Source: Amycolatopsis sp. CA-126428 (GTDB taxonomy: Bacteria > Actinomycetota > Actinomycetes > Mycobacteriales > Pseudonocardiaceae). From it: DNA of 64,000 nt. The stretch lies in contig NZ_PPHF01000135.1 of NCBI RefSeq assembly GCF_002904335.1, positions 29,144 to 93,143 of the forward strand. Reading direction: 5' to 3'. The position numbers and the translations under genes are program-made. This document shows positions 16,516 through 24,462 of this stretch, in pieces. The notes under the pieces were generated by a model that had not been told where the DNA came from, searched no databases, and saw nothing but the letters and a program-made list of their open reading frames with translations. Position 1 is the first letter of the stretch, and each line of letters begins with the position of its first letter.

Positions 16516-18264
16516 TCAGGCCGGAGCCGCTTTCGCCGTGCTGAGGTGGCCCGCCGGCTCGCGGGAGGCGATCAGCGCGGCCAGGACGGTGGTCACCGGG
16601 ACGGCCGCGACGATGCCGACGCTGCCGGCGAGGGTCCGGATGATCTCCTGCGCGATGTCTTCGCTGCCGAGCAGCGCGCCGAGCCCGACGCCGGAGATCG
16701 ACGAGTACAGCAGCACCGGCAGCGCGGCCCCGGCGTAGGCCATCACGAGGGTGTTGACCGCCGAGCCGACGTGGTCACGGCCGATCCGCAGGCCGGAGCT
16801 GTAGAGCTCGCGCCAGGTCAGGTCCGGGTTGGCGCGGCGGAGCTCCCAGACCGCGCTGGTCTGGGTGACGGTGACGTCGTCGAGCACGCCGAGGGCGCCG
16901 ATCACGACGCCGGCGAGCAGCAGCCCGCGCGCGTCGATGCCGTGGCCGAGCGAGCCGATCAGCGTCGAGGTGCTGTCGTCGAGCCCGGTGAGCGAGGCCG
17001 CGGCGGAGAAGATCGCGGACAGGACGCCGATGAGCGCGAGGCTGACGAGGGTGCCGAGCACCGCCGCGGAGGTTCTCGCGGAGAGGCCGTGGGTCAGGTA
17101 GAGCGCGATGAACATGATCGCGCCGGCCCCGGCGATGGCCACGACCAGGGGGTTTTCCCCGGCGAGGATGGCCGGGAGGATGAACAGCGCGATGACGACG
17201 AAGGACAGCCCGAGCGCGACGAGCGCTGCGATGCCCTGCCACCGGCCGAGCACGAGCACGGCGACGGCGAAGAGGGCGGCCAGCACGAGCAGCGGGGTGC
17301 CGCGCTGGAAGTCGACCAGCTGGAAACTGGCGGGATCACCGGCGTTCCCGCCGTTGTAGGCGAGGACGACGGCGTCCCCGGTGGCGAAGCGCGGGGTGCT
17401 GGGCTCGATCGGGACGGTGAGGCGCAGCGGTTTCCCTTCGGCCGGGCCGTCGGTCATGGTGAGTTCGACGGTCAGGCAGGGTTTCGCGTTCGGGTCCGTC
17501 TGGTCGCCGACCTGGACCTGGCCTTGGGCGAGGCAGGGGCCGGTGGCGGTGGTGCGGATGTCGGCGTGCACGGGCGTGCCCTGCGGGACGACGCTGGTGG
17601 GGGCGGCCTTGCCCCACGGGTAGAGGACGATCATGCCGACGACGGTGGCCAGGGCGAGCGGCGCGAGCAGCCAGATCAGGAGCAGCCGCACGCGCCGGGA
17701 GGCCGGGGCGGCGGGGCCGTGGCCGTGTCCATGGCCGTGCCCGTGTCCGGCTTCGGGAGTGGTGGCCGCGGCTTTGCGCCGGGGCCGGCCGGCGGTCCCG
17801 GGGACCGGCTGCGGCCCGGTGTCCCCACGGCGGGCGGCGGGGCGGTCACTGTCGGCGGGGACTGGTTGCGGCCCGGTGCCGCCCCGGCGTGCGGCGGGGC
17901 GGTCACTGTCGGCGGGGATCGGCTGTGGTCCGGTGTCGCCGCGACGGGCCGTGGGGCGGTCACTGTCGGCGGGGATCGGCTGCGGCCCGGTGTCGCCGCG
18001 GCGTCGCGGGGTGGCGGCGCGACCGGGCTCGGCCGGGACCCGCAGCGATCCGGAGTGGGCGGTGCGCTGGGGACCGGTGTCGGCTCGGCGGCGGTCGGCG
18101 TCGCCCGCGCGGCGGGTGCCCTCGGCCGGGGCGCGGCGGGCGGGTTTCCGGGGCGTACCCGGCGTTCCGGACGTTCCGTGGCCCGGCGAAAGGGACACCT
18201 CGTCCGTGATCCGGCGGATCGGGCCGGTTTCGTCGTCGTCGAGGTCGGGGCGGTCCACCCGCAC
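16516..18264 (-). CDS. YibE/F-family membrane protein with repeat-rich, His-rich N-terminus
   Basis: The C-terminal 390 residues are a YibE/F-like membrane protein with about eight helices and the motifs QGTPVHADIRTTATGPC, LVDFQRGTPLLVL, GVLDDVTVTQTSAVWELR and DHVGSAVNTLVMAYAGAALP. Family members are uncharacterised permease-like proteins. The first 190 residues are cytoplasmic and unusual: an acidic start, then four copies of a 19-residue repeat based on RRGDTGPQPIPADSDRPTA (residues 88-156), then a GHGHGHGHGHG stretch that could bind metal ions. A basic patch precedes the first helix. The start is a GTG. Downstream of the start lies a 21-bp repeat array. Confidence 0.8.
   Translation of the reverse strand: MRVDRPDLDDDETGPIRRITDEVSLSPGHGTSGTPGTPRKPARRAPAEGTRRAGDADRRRADTGPQRTAHSGSLRVPAEPGRAATPRRRGDTGPQPIPADSDRPTARRGDTGPQPIPADSDRPAARRGGTGPQPVPADSDRPAARRGDTGPQPVPGTAGRPRRKAAATTPEAGHGHGHGHGHGPAAPASRRVRLLLIWLLAPLALATVVGMIVLYPWGKAAPTSVVPQGTPVHADIRTTATGPCLAQGQVQVGDQTDPNAKPCLTVELTMTDGPAEGKPLRLTVPIEPSTPRFATGDAVVLAYNGGNAGDPASFQLVDFQRGTPLLVLAALFAVAVLVLGRWQGIAALVALGLSFVVIALFILPAILAGENPLVVAIAGAGAIMFIALYLTHGLSARTSAAVLGTLVSLALIGVLSAIFSAAASLTGLDDSTSTLIGSLGHGIDARGLLLAGVVIGALGVLDDVTVTQTSAVWELRRANPDLTWRELYSSGLRIGRDHVGSAVNTLVMAYAGAALPVLLYSSISGVGLGALLGSEDIAQEIIRTLAGSVGIVAAVPVTTVLAALIASREPAGHLSTAKAAPA
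17797..18003 (-). repeat. Four in-frame 57-bp tandem repeats inside the YibE/F gene
   Basis: Four 19-codon units encode variants of RGDTGPQPxPADSDRPxA. The units are nearly identical at the DNA level, which points to recent expansion by slippage or recombination. The number of copies may vary between strains. No separate function can be read from the sequence. Confidence 0.8.
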
Positions 18265-18333
18265 ATCCTGACAGCGGGTTTCCGCACCCCGCGCGAGGGG
18301 CCGCCGACGGCCCGGTTCGTCCCGATGCGCCGT

Positions 18334-18490
18334 GTCGTCCCGTCAATCACGCGTGTCGTCCCCGCAATCACGCGTGTCGTCCCTTCCGGCACGGCAACTC
18401 CCGTGATCAGAAAGGCAACTCGCGTGATTGGAGAGGCATCTCGCGTGATTGGAAGGTCAGCACGCGTGATTGGCGGGACGACACGAGGGT
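18334..18490. repeat. Array of 21-bp repeats in two opposite orientations
   Basis: Three 21-bp units of the type GTCGTCCCCGCAATCACGCGT are followed directly by four or five units in the opposite sense (for example AGCACGCGTGATTGGCGGGAC). The units share the core CGCGTGATTGG. The array fills the gap between the YibE/F start and the 3' end of the AraC-type gene. The inverted halves could fold into a long hairpin. The same unit type recurs at 43614-43770 and, diverged, at 44455-44552. Confidence 0.8.
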
Positions 18491-19467
18491 CAGCCGTAGG
18501 CTTGGCGGACGTGGACGCGGCGGTAAGCCGACGGTGGGGTGTCGAAGTGGTCGAGGAAGGCCTGGCGCAACGTCTCCGTCGAGCCGAAGCCGCAGCGGCG
18601 GGCGATCGTCGCCAGCGGGAGGTCCGTGCCCGAGAGGAGGCGGGCGGCGTGCTCCGTGCGGATCGTGCGGACGTAGCGGCCCGGGGTGGTGCCGAGGTGG
18701 GCGTCGAAGAGGCGGGTGAGCTGGCGGGTGCTGATGTCCGCGCGGGCCGCCAGCGCCGGGGTGCCGAGGTCGTCGTCGAGGTGCTCGGCGATGTACGCGG
18801 TGAGGTCGCGGACCTCGCGGTGCTCCGGCGGTGGCCCGGCCAGGAACAGGCTGACCTGGGCCTGGTTGCCCGGCCGCTGCAGGTAGGTGACCAGCGCGCG
18901 GGCCGCCTCGCGGGCCAGCGACGGGCCGTGGTCGGCCTCCACCAGCGACAGCGTCAGGTCGAGCCCGCTCGTCACGCCCGCCGCCGTGTAGACGTTGCCG
19001 TGGCGGACGTACAGCGGCACCGGGTCCACCGTCACCGACGGGTAGTCGCGGGCCAGGCGCGCGGCGTACCGCCAGTGCGTCGTCGCGCGGCGGCCGTTGA
19101 GCAGCCCGGCCGCCGCGAGCACCTCCGCGCCCGTGCACACCGACGCGACCCGGCGGCTGGTGCGGGCGAGCCGCCGGACGTGGGCCAGGACGCGCTCGTC
19201 GGCCGCCGCGGCCGTGCTGCCCCAGCCGCCCGCGACGACCAGCGTGTCGAGGTCGCCGGCGACCTGGTCGAGCCGCAGGTGCGGCTGCAGCGTCAGCCCG
19301 GAGCCGGTGCGGATGCCGTGGCCGTCGACCGAGGCGAGCTGGAGGTCGTACGGCGGTCGCGCGCCGAGCCGGTTGGCGGCGTCGAACACATCGGCGGGGC
19401 AGGCGATGTCCAGCAGCTCGGCGTCGGCGTAACCGACGATCACGACCCGTCTGGGTGAGCCTGGCAT
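18490..19467 (-). CDS. GlxA-family regulator: DJ-1/PfpI domain plus AraC HTH
   Basis: A 325-residue transcription regulator. Residues 1-185 form a DJ-1/PfpI domain (VVIVGYADAELLDIACPADVF, VVAGGWGS, SVCTGAEVLAAAG with the nucleophile-elbow Cys). Residues 220-320 form an AraC double helix-turn-helix (LAARADISTRQLTRLFDAHLG and IARRCGFGSTETLRQAFLDHF). Related proteins control amine, nitrile, arginine or aldehyde metabolism. It is divergent from an isonitrile-hydratase-like gene, which it may regulate. Confidence 0.9.
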   Translation of the reverse strand: MPGSPRRVVIVGYADAELLDIACPADVFDAANRLGARPPYDLQLASVDGHGIRTGSGLTLQPHLRLDQVAGDLDTLVVAGGWGSTAAAADERVLAHVRRLARTSRRVASVCTGAEVLAAAGLLNGRRATTHWRYAARLARDYPSVTVDPVPLYVRHGNVYTAAGVTSGLDLTLSLVEADHGPSLAREAARALVTYLQRPGNQAQVSLFLAGPPPEHREVRDLTAYIAEHLDDDLGTPALAARADISTRQLTRLFDAHLGTTPGRYVRTIRTEHAARLLSGTDLPLATIARRCGFGSTETLRQAFLDHFDTPPSAYRRVHVRQAYG

Positions 19468-19565
19468 GATCGAACGCTAGCAGCCGGACCGGCGCTCGGA
19501 CGTGGTTCGCAGGAATTCGGACATCCGCGCCGCCCGCCACCCGCACGAACGCCACGGTGAACGGC

Positions 19566-20270
19566 ATGACCGATGAGCAGAAGACCGTCGCCTTCGTCGT
19601 CTACCCGGGCCTGACGCCGCTGGACCTCGTGGGCCCGCTGCAGGTGCTGAGTGCGCTGGCGCAGCTGGACCCGCGGTACCGGACCGTCGTCGTGGGCGCG
19701 ACGAAGGACACCGTCGGTACCGACACGCCGTTGCGGATCGCGCCGAGCCACACGTTCGACGAGGTGCCGTCGCCCTTCGCCGTGCTGGTGCCCGGCGGCA
19801 CCGTCCCGACGCTGCACGCGATGGCCGACGAGCACCTCCTAGCCTGGCTGCGCACCGCCGCCGGAGGTGCCGAGCTGGTGACGTCGGTGTGCACCGGCTC
19901 CCTCGTCCTCGGCGCGGCCGGGCTCCTGGACGGCAGGCAGGCGACGACGCACTGGATGTTCCGCGACCTGCTGGCCGGGCTCGGCGCGACCCCGGTCGCC
20001 CGGCGGTGGGTCGAGGACGGCCCGGTGATCACCGCGGCGGGCGTCTCGGCCGGGATCGACCTGGCCCTGCACCTGGTGGAGCGGCTGGCCGGCCGCCGGA
20101 TCGCGACGACCATCCAGTTCGGCATCGAATACGACCCCGAACCGCCGCAGGGTCCCCTGGACTGGGCGAACCAGCCTTACGGCGACCTGACGCCGCTGCG
20201 CGAACACACGCTGCGCGAAGGATTGAAGGAGAACCCGGCGCTGCTGGCGAAGCTGCTCGCTTACGTCTGA
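19566..20270 (+). CDS. DJ-1/PfpI family protein, isonitrile hydratase-like
   Basis: A 234-residue DJ-1/PfpI protein. The Asp and Cys found in Pseudomonas isonitrile hydratase are present: D20 in TPLDLVGPLQVL and C109 in TSVCTGSLVLGAAG. The family hydrates isonitriles to N-substituted formamides, but many homologues have no known substrate. The start is placed at ATG nine bases inside a GTG because the domain begins there. It is divergently transcribed from the GlxA-type regulator, with a 98-base gap. Confidence 0.82.
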   Translation: MTDEQKTVAFVVYPGLTPLDLVGPLQVLSALAQLDPRYRTVVVGATKDTVGTDTPLRIAPSHTFDEVPSPFAVLVPGGTVPTLHAMADEHLLAWLRTAAGGAELVTSVCTGSLVLGAAGLLDGRQATTHWMFRDLLAGLGATPVARRWVEDGPVITAAGVSAGIDLALHLVERLAGRRIATTIQFGIEYDPEPPQGPLDWANQPYGDLTPLREHTLREGLKENPALLAKLLAYV

Positions 20271-20375
20271 GGCGAACGGCGTCGGCCATCCGGGTGAGCG
20301 GGGTTACGCCGGCGCGCCGGAAGGTTAGATTCAGCTCGCTCGATCAGGTGATCTCGCGGGTGGGGTGTTGTAGCC

Positions 20376-23330
20376 GTGCGGTTCCAGGTCCTCGGCCCGT
20401 TGACGGCCTCCGTGCCGCTGCCGTCGGCGGCCCAGCCGCGGCGGCTGCTCGCCGTCCTCCTCACCCGCGCCGGCCGGTTCGTCGGCCGCGACACCCTGGT
20501 CGACGAGCTGTGGCCGGACGGCGCGCCGTCGAGCGCCGCGGCGATCGTGCAGGTCACCGTGTCGAAGCTGCGCAAGACGCTCTCGCCCGGCCTCGGCGCC
20601 GGCGAGGCCGGGCAGCGGCTGCGGTCCGGGCCCCGGGGCTACGCGCTGGCCGTCGAGCCGGGGGAGCTGGACGCGGACGACTTCCTCGCGCTGCTCGCCT
20701 CGGGCGCCGACGACCGGGCCCAGCGTCGCCGCGCGCTCGAACGGGCCCTGGCGTGCTGGCGTGGCGACGCGTTCGCCGACATCGCGGGCGGGCCGCTGCT
20801 GGAGGCGCACAAGCTGTGGCTGGAGGACCGGCGCTCGGCGGCCCTGCTGCAGCTGGTGGAGCTGGAGCTCGCCGACGGCGACGGCCGGTCCGTCGTCGAG
20901 CGGCTCGACCCGGTGGTCGCGGCCCGGCCCGCCGACGAACGTTTCGCCGCCCGCCTCGCCGCCGCGCTCGGTGCCGTCGGCCGCCGCGAATCGGCCCTGG
21001 AGGTGCTGCGCCGGACCCGGCGGGCCCTGTGGGACGAGGCGGGCGTGTGGCCGGGCGCCGACCTCGTCGCCGTGTACCGCCGCATCGCCGGCACCGAGTG
21101 GACGACGCCGGGGCCGCCCGCCCAGCTCCCGGCCGCGGTGCCCGACTTCACCGGCCGCGTGACCGAGCTCGCCGACGTCGCCCGGGCGCTGCGGGGCCCG
21201 GCCCCGGTCGTGCTGCACGGCGCCGCCGGGGCCGGCAAGTCCGCGCTGGCGGTCCAGGCCGCCTGGCGGGCCCGCCGCCGGTTCCCCGACGGCCAGCTGA
21301 CCGCCTCGCTGCGGGCCCCGGACGGGACACCGGCCGAACCGGCGGCCGTGCTGGCCGGTTTCCTGCGCGGGCTCGGCGCGACCCCGGCGGAACTGGCCGA
21401 CCGCGCCGGGCTGGCCGGGCTCTGGCGCGGCTACACCGCCGACCGGCGGCTGCTCGTGCTGTTCGAGGACGCCGCGTCGGAGGCCCAGGTGCGTGCCCTG
21501 CTGCCGAGCGGGCCCGGCTGCGCGACGCTGGTCACCACCCGCCACCGGCTGCCGGGGCTGTGCGGGGCGCGGGCGATCCCGGTGCCAGAACTGTCCACAG
21601 AGGACGCCTGGGCGCTGCTCGCGGCGATCGCGGGCGAGACGCGGCTGCGGGCGGAACCCGAAGCGGTGCACCGGCTTCTCGAGCACTGCGGCGGGCTCGC
21701 GCTCGCCGTCCGGATCGCCGGCGTCAAACTCGCGACGCGGCCGAACCAGCGCGTCGGCGACCTCGCCACGCGGCTCGCCGACGACCGCCGCCGGCTCGAC
21801 GAGCTGACCGCCGGCGATCTCGACGTCCGCGCCGCGGTGACTTCGGCGCTGCGGGAGCGGTCCGCCGCCGAGGTGTCGTTGCTGCGGCAGCTCGCTGCCT
21901 TCGGCGCCGCCGTCCCGGACTGGTGCGCCGCGGCGCTGCTCGGCCGGTCCCTCGCCGAGGCCCGCGACCGCCTCGACGACCTGGCCGCCACGCACCTGGC
22001 CGCCCCGGCGGGGTCGCGCTGGGCGGTGGCCCCGTTCGTGCGGCTGGTGCTGGCCGAGCGGCCGGCGGACACCGATCAGGCCGCGGTGCGCCGGGCGTGC
22101 GAGGTCGCGCTGGTATACGCCGAGCACGCCCGCGGCCGTCCGGCACCCGGCCTGCCGAAGCCGGATCCGGCGGTCGCCCGGCGGATCGCCGCCGACCCGG
22201 CGGCCTGGGCGGCCGAAGAGACCGGGCACCTCGCCGCCACCGCCCGGCTGGCGGGCGCCCACGGCTGGCACGAGCTGACCGAACGGCTCGCCGACGCCTG
22301 CACCGCGCTGGCGGGCCGCCCGTGGCTCGGCCACGCCGCCCACGCCGTGTCCGTGCTCGGGCTGGCGGCGGCGCGCCGCCGCCGCGACCCGCGCGCGGAG
22401 GCCGAGAAGCTCTACAACCTCGGCGCGGTGCACTGGCAGCACGGCCACGGACACCGGGCCCGGAACTGCTTCGTCCTGGCCGAGCAGCGCTACCGCGCCC
22501 TGGCCGACCCGCGGGGCACCGGCGCGGTGCTGGCCGCGCTCGCCGACGTCCACCTCGACGGCGGTGACCCGGGTGCCGCCGAGGCCGAGCTGCGGGAAGC
22601 CCTGGCGCTGCTGGGCGAGTGCGGGGACCGCCGCGGGCAGGCGGCCGCGGCGGCGCAGCTGGGCTCGCTGGCCGAGGACGTCGGCGACGTGCGGCGCGCC
22701 GTCGAAAGCTTCGAGGCGAGCATGCTGCTCGCCCGGGACTGCGACGACGGCCGCGGGCACGACCACGCCGCCAAGCGCTACGCCGACGTCCTGCGCCGCC
22801 ACGGCGGCCGCGACCAGGCGGCCGACCTGCTCACCGGCGCGCTCGGCGGCGCCGTCCGCACCGGCGAACGGCACTGGGAGGCGCACGTCCTGCGCAGCCT
22901 CGGCGACCTGCACACCGACGCCGGGGAACTGGCCGACGGACACGGCTTCCTGACGCGGTCGCTGGCGCTGTTCGAGCAGATCGGGCACCGGCACGCCGCC
23001 GCCTACACCCACCGCAGCCTGGCCGAGGCCCGCCGCCGCGCGGGCGACCCGGCGGGCGCGCGGCGGCACCTGCTGCTCGCGCTGGAGGTGTTCCGGGAGC
23101 TGCGCGACCGCCGCGGCGCCGGGTACGCCCTGCTCAGCCTCGGCCGGACCGAGGCCGAGGACGGTCTCGGCGGCGAGGCGGAACGGCTGCTGCGCACCTC
23201 CGCCGGCCTGTTCCGGGAGCTCGGGTTCCCGCTGTGGGAACTGCGGGCGCTGCGCGAACTCAACGCCGTCACCAGCGCGTCCCCGGACCACGACCGGACT
23301 CGTGAAGTCTTGACGAAGATCAGGACCTGA
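20376..23330 (+). CDS. AfsR-type regulator: BTAD DNA-binding, NB-ARC and TPR domains
   Basis: A 984-residue regulator of the SARP/AfsR class. An OmpR-like winged helix (FQVLGPLTA, RRLLAVLLTRAGRFVGRDTL, VSKLRKTL) occupies residues 1-95, the BTAD all-helical domain residues 96-240, and a STAND NTPase domain follows with Walker A HGAAGAGKSA at residues 281-290. The Walker B-like strand reads RLLVLFEDA, with Glu where Asp is common. The last 300 residues are TPR-like (NLGAVHWQHG, SLGDLHTDAG, SLGRTEAEDG). Such proteins integrate signals by NTP binding and oligomerisation and activate secondary metabolism or differentiation genes. The target is unknown; the next gene is a small secreted protein. 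Confidence 0.9.
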   Translation: MRFQVLGPLTASVPLPSAAQPRRLLAVLLTRAGRFVGRDTLVDELWPDGAPSSAAAIVQVTVSKLRKTLSPGLGAGEAGQRLRSGPRGYALAVEPGELDADDFLALLASGADDRAQRRRALERALACWRGDAFADIAGGPLLEAHKLWLEDRRSAALLQLVELELADGDGRSVVERLDPVVAARPADERFAARLAAALGAVGRRESALEVLRRTRRALWDEAGVWPGADLVAVYRRIAGTEWTTPGPPAQLPAAVPDFTGRVTELADVARALRGPAPVVLHGAAGAGKSALAVQAAWRARRRFPDGQLTASLRAPDGTPAEPAAVLAGFLRGLGATPAELADRAGLAGLWRGYTADRRLLVLFEDAASEAQVRALLPSGPGCATLVTTRHRLPGLCGARAIPVPELSTEDAWALLAAIAGETRLRAEPEAVHRLLEHCGGLALAVRIAGVKLATRPNQRVGDLATRLADDRRRLDELTAGDLDVRAAVTSALRERSAAEVSLLRQLAAFGAAVPDWCAAALLGRSLAEARDRLDDLAATHLAAPAGSRWAVAPFVRLVLAERPADTDQAAVRRACEVALVYAEHARGRPAPGLPKPDPAVARRIAADPAAWAAEETGHLAATARLAGAHGWHELTERLADACTALAGRPWLGHAAHAVSVLGLAAARRRRDPRAEAEKLYNLGAVHWQHGHGHRARNCFVLAEQRYRALADPRGTGAVLAALADVHLDGGDPGAAEAELREALALLGECGDRRGQAAAAAQLGSLAEDVGDVRRAVESFEASMLLARDCDDGRGHDHAAKRYADVLRRHGGRDQAADLLTGALGGAVRTGERHWEAHVLRSLGDLHTDAGELADGHGFLTRSLALFEQIGHRHAAAYTHRSLAEARRRAGDPAGARRHLLLALEVFRELRDRRGAGYALLSLGRTEAEDGLGGEAERLLRTSAGLFRELGFPLWELRALRELNAVTSASPDHDRTREVLTKIRT

Positions 23331-23433
23331 CGGCCTCCCGGCCCGGGCTGCGGCGCCCGGAGTTTGGCGAAGTTATGGCCGGCCCGATTTGGCTCACCGG
23401 CGTCCGGATCGTCGCAGGAGAGGGAGGCAACTC

Positions 23434-23943
23434 ATGCCGGGACAACCGATGCTGGCGCGGGCGGCACTGACGCTGGCCGCCACCGCGGCGACCGGGGTGT
23501 TCGCGACCATCGGCACCGCGTCGGCGAGCGTCGAGGTCACCAAGCTCACCCAGGCGCAGGCCGCGTCGCAGCTGTCCGCGGCCGGCGTGACGCACTCGTC
23601 CAGCGGCGGCTGCACCAGCCGCAGCAACTCGACGTGCACGTCGTACGAGCAGATCAACCAGAGCACCGTCAGCGGCGTCATCACGTTGAAGCGGGCCAGC
23701 GGCTGCGCCATCAACATCACCGGCGGCACCGAGACCGGGCACGCGTCCGGCACCTACAGCCACTGGAACGGCTACAAGGTGGACATCGCGCACAACAGCT
23801 GCATCGACGCCTACATCAAGAACAGCTTTTCCTACGCCGGCGTACGCGGCGACGGCTACCCGCAGTGGCAGGCGGCGTCCGGCAACCTCTACTGCGACGA
23901 GGGCAACCACTGGGACATCACGTACTACACCTGCGGTTGCTGA
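23434..23943 (+). CDS. Small secreted Cys-rich protein with M15-peptidase-like metal motif
   Basis: A 169-residue exported protein with a clear signal peptide (cleavage near GTASA, residue 31) and a strong GAGGGAGG ribosome site. The mature part has seven cysteines (60, 68, 91, 123, 154, 167, 169) and the sequence YSHWNGYKVDI at residues 108-118. This fits the H-x2-G-x3-D zinc motif of D-Ala-D-Ala peptidases (M15/LAS group), and NHWDI at 158-162 is in the place of the last ligand motif. Zinc peptidase activity on peptidoglycan is an inference from these residues; the usual length is greater. It follows the AfsR-type regulator by 103 bases and ends with a strong terminator. Confidence 0.7.
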   Translation: MPGQPMLARAALTLAATAATGVFATIGTASASVEVTKLTQAQAASQLSAAGVTHSSSGGCTSRSNSTCTSYEQINQSTVSGVITLKRASGCAINITGGTETGHASGTYSHWNGYKVDIAHNSCIDAYIKNSFSYAGVRGDGYPQWQAASGNLYCDEGNHWDITYYTCGC

Positions 23944-23951
23944 GTGCCGGT

Positions 23952-23990
23952 GTGGACGGCCCGGTCGGATCCATCGACCGGGCCGTCCAC
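23952..23990 (+). terminator. Strong hairpin after the secreted M15-like gene
   Basis: A perfect 16-bp stem (GTGGACGGCCCGGTCG and its complement) with a seven-base loop begins eight bases after the stop codon. It lacks a T-run, as is common in high-GC actinomycetes. It probably ends the transcript of the secreted-protein gene. Confidence 0.8.
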
Positions 23991-23999
23991 CGGCTTCGG

Positions 24000-24309
24000 C
24001 TCAGCTCACGAAGCCAGGACGCCTGGTGATCGTTGAGGTACTTGTGGTTGCTCAAGTGCCGGAAGTTCGTCCCCAGGTAGACCGAGACGCCGATGTTCAC
24101 GCCGTGTCGCAGACGGACACGACGTCGCCGTTCTCTTCGACGTAGACGGTGCCGCCCTTGTCGGCGTCCGTGGTGGTCCACGTGTGGTCCCAGCTGCCGC
24201 CGGGAGGGTCCACGGTCGCCGACGCCGACGTCCCCCCTGCCCGAAGGGTCGCCGAAATCGGGAACCTCGCCGGGGCGAACGGCAACGCGTGGAGGGGTCC
24301 TGAGCTCAC
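24000..24309 (-). pseudogene. Possible degraded small secreted-protein gene
   Basis: On the minus strand, one frame reads GGTVYVEENGDVVSVCDTA and stops, while the next frame continues NIGVSVYLGTNFRHLSNHKY. Joined, they resemble the small actinobacterial proteins with a GD(V/I)V-x-V-CD-T-x-(D/N)G-x-(S/A)VY pattern. A single frameshift at the Cys-Asp-Thr segment would explain the break. The N-terminal part has no signal peptide. It could also be a real 70-residue ORF that happens to end there. The stretch up to 24462 holds no other supportable feature. Confidence 0.35.
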
Positions 24310-24462
24310 CCGTCGGATTCCTCGGGCCGAGCGTCCGTACCGAGCCCGAAGGCAGGCGGGCTTTGATCGCGGATTCGAGACCGTAGAACGACGCGCCCTG
24401 GAATTCCGCCGTCGGTCAGGCCGCCGATTCGGACCACGGGCACTGCGGCCGGAGCTGCCGGG

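Noticed and set aside
18334..18490. CRISPR array
   Set aside because: Units are 21 bp with no unique spacers and occur in both orientations; no cas genes are in the window.
16546..19458. 970-codon plus-strand frame opposite YibE/F and the AraC-type gene
   Set aside because: It crosses a gene boundary and the 21-bp repeat array and is antisense to two recognisable proteins.
20331..23291. 986-codon minus-strand frame opposite the AfsR-type gene
   Set aside because: The plus strand carries BTAD, Walker A and TPR motifs; the antisense frame has none.
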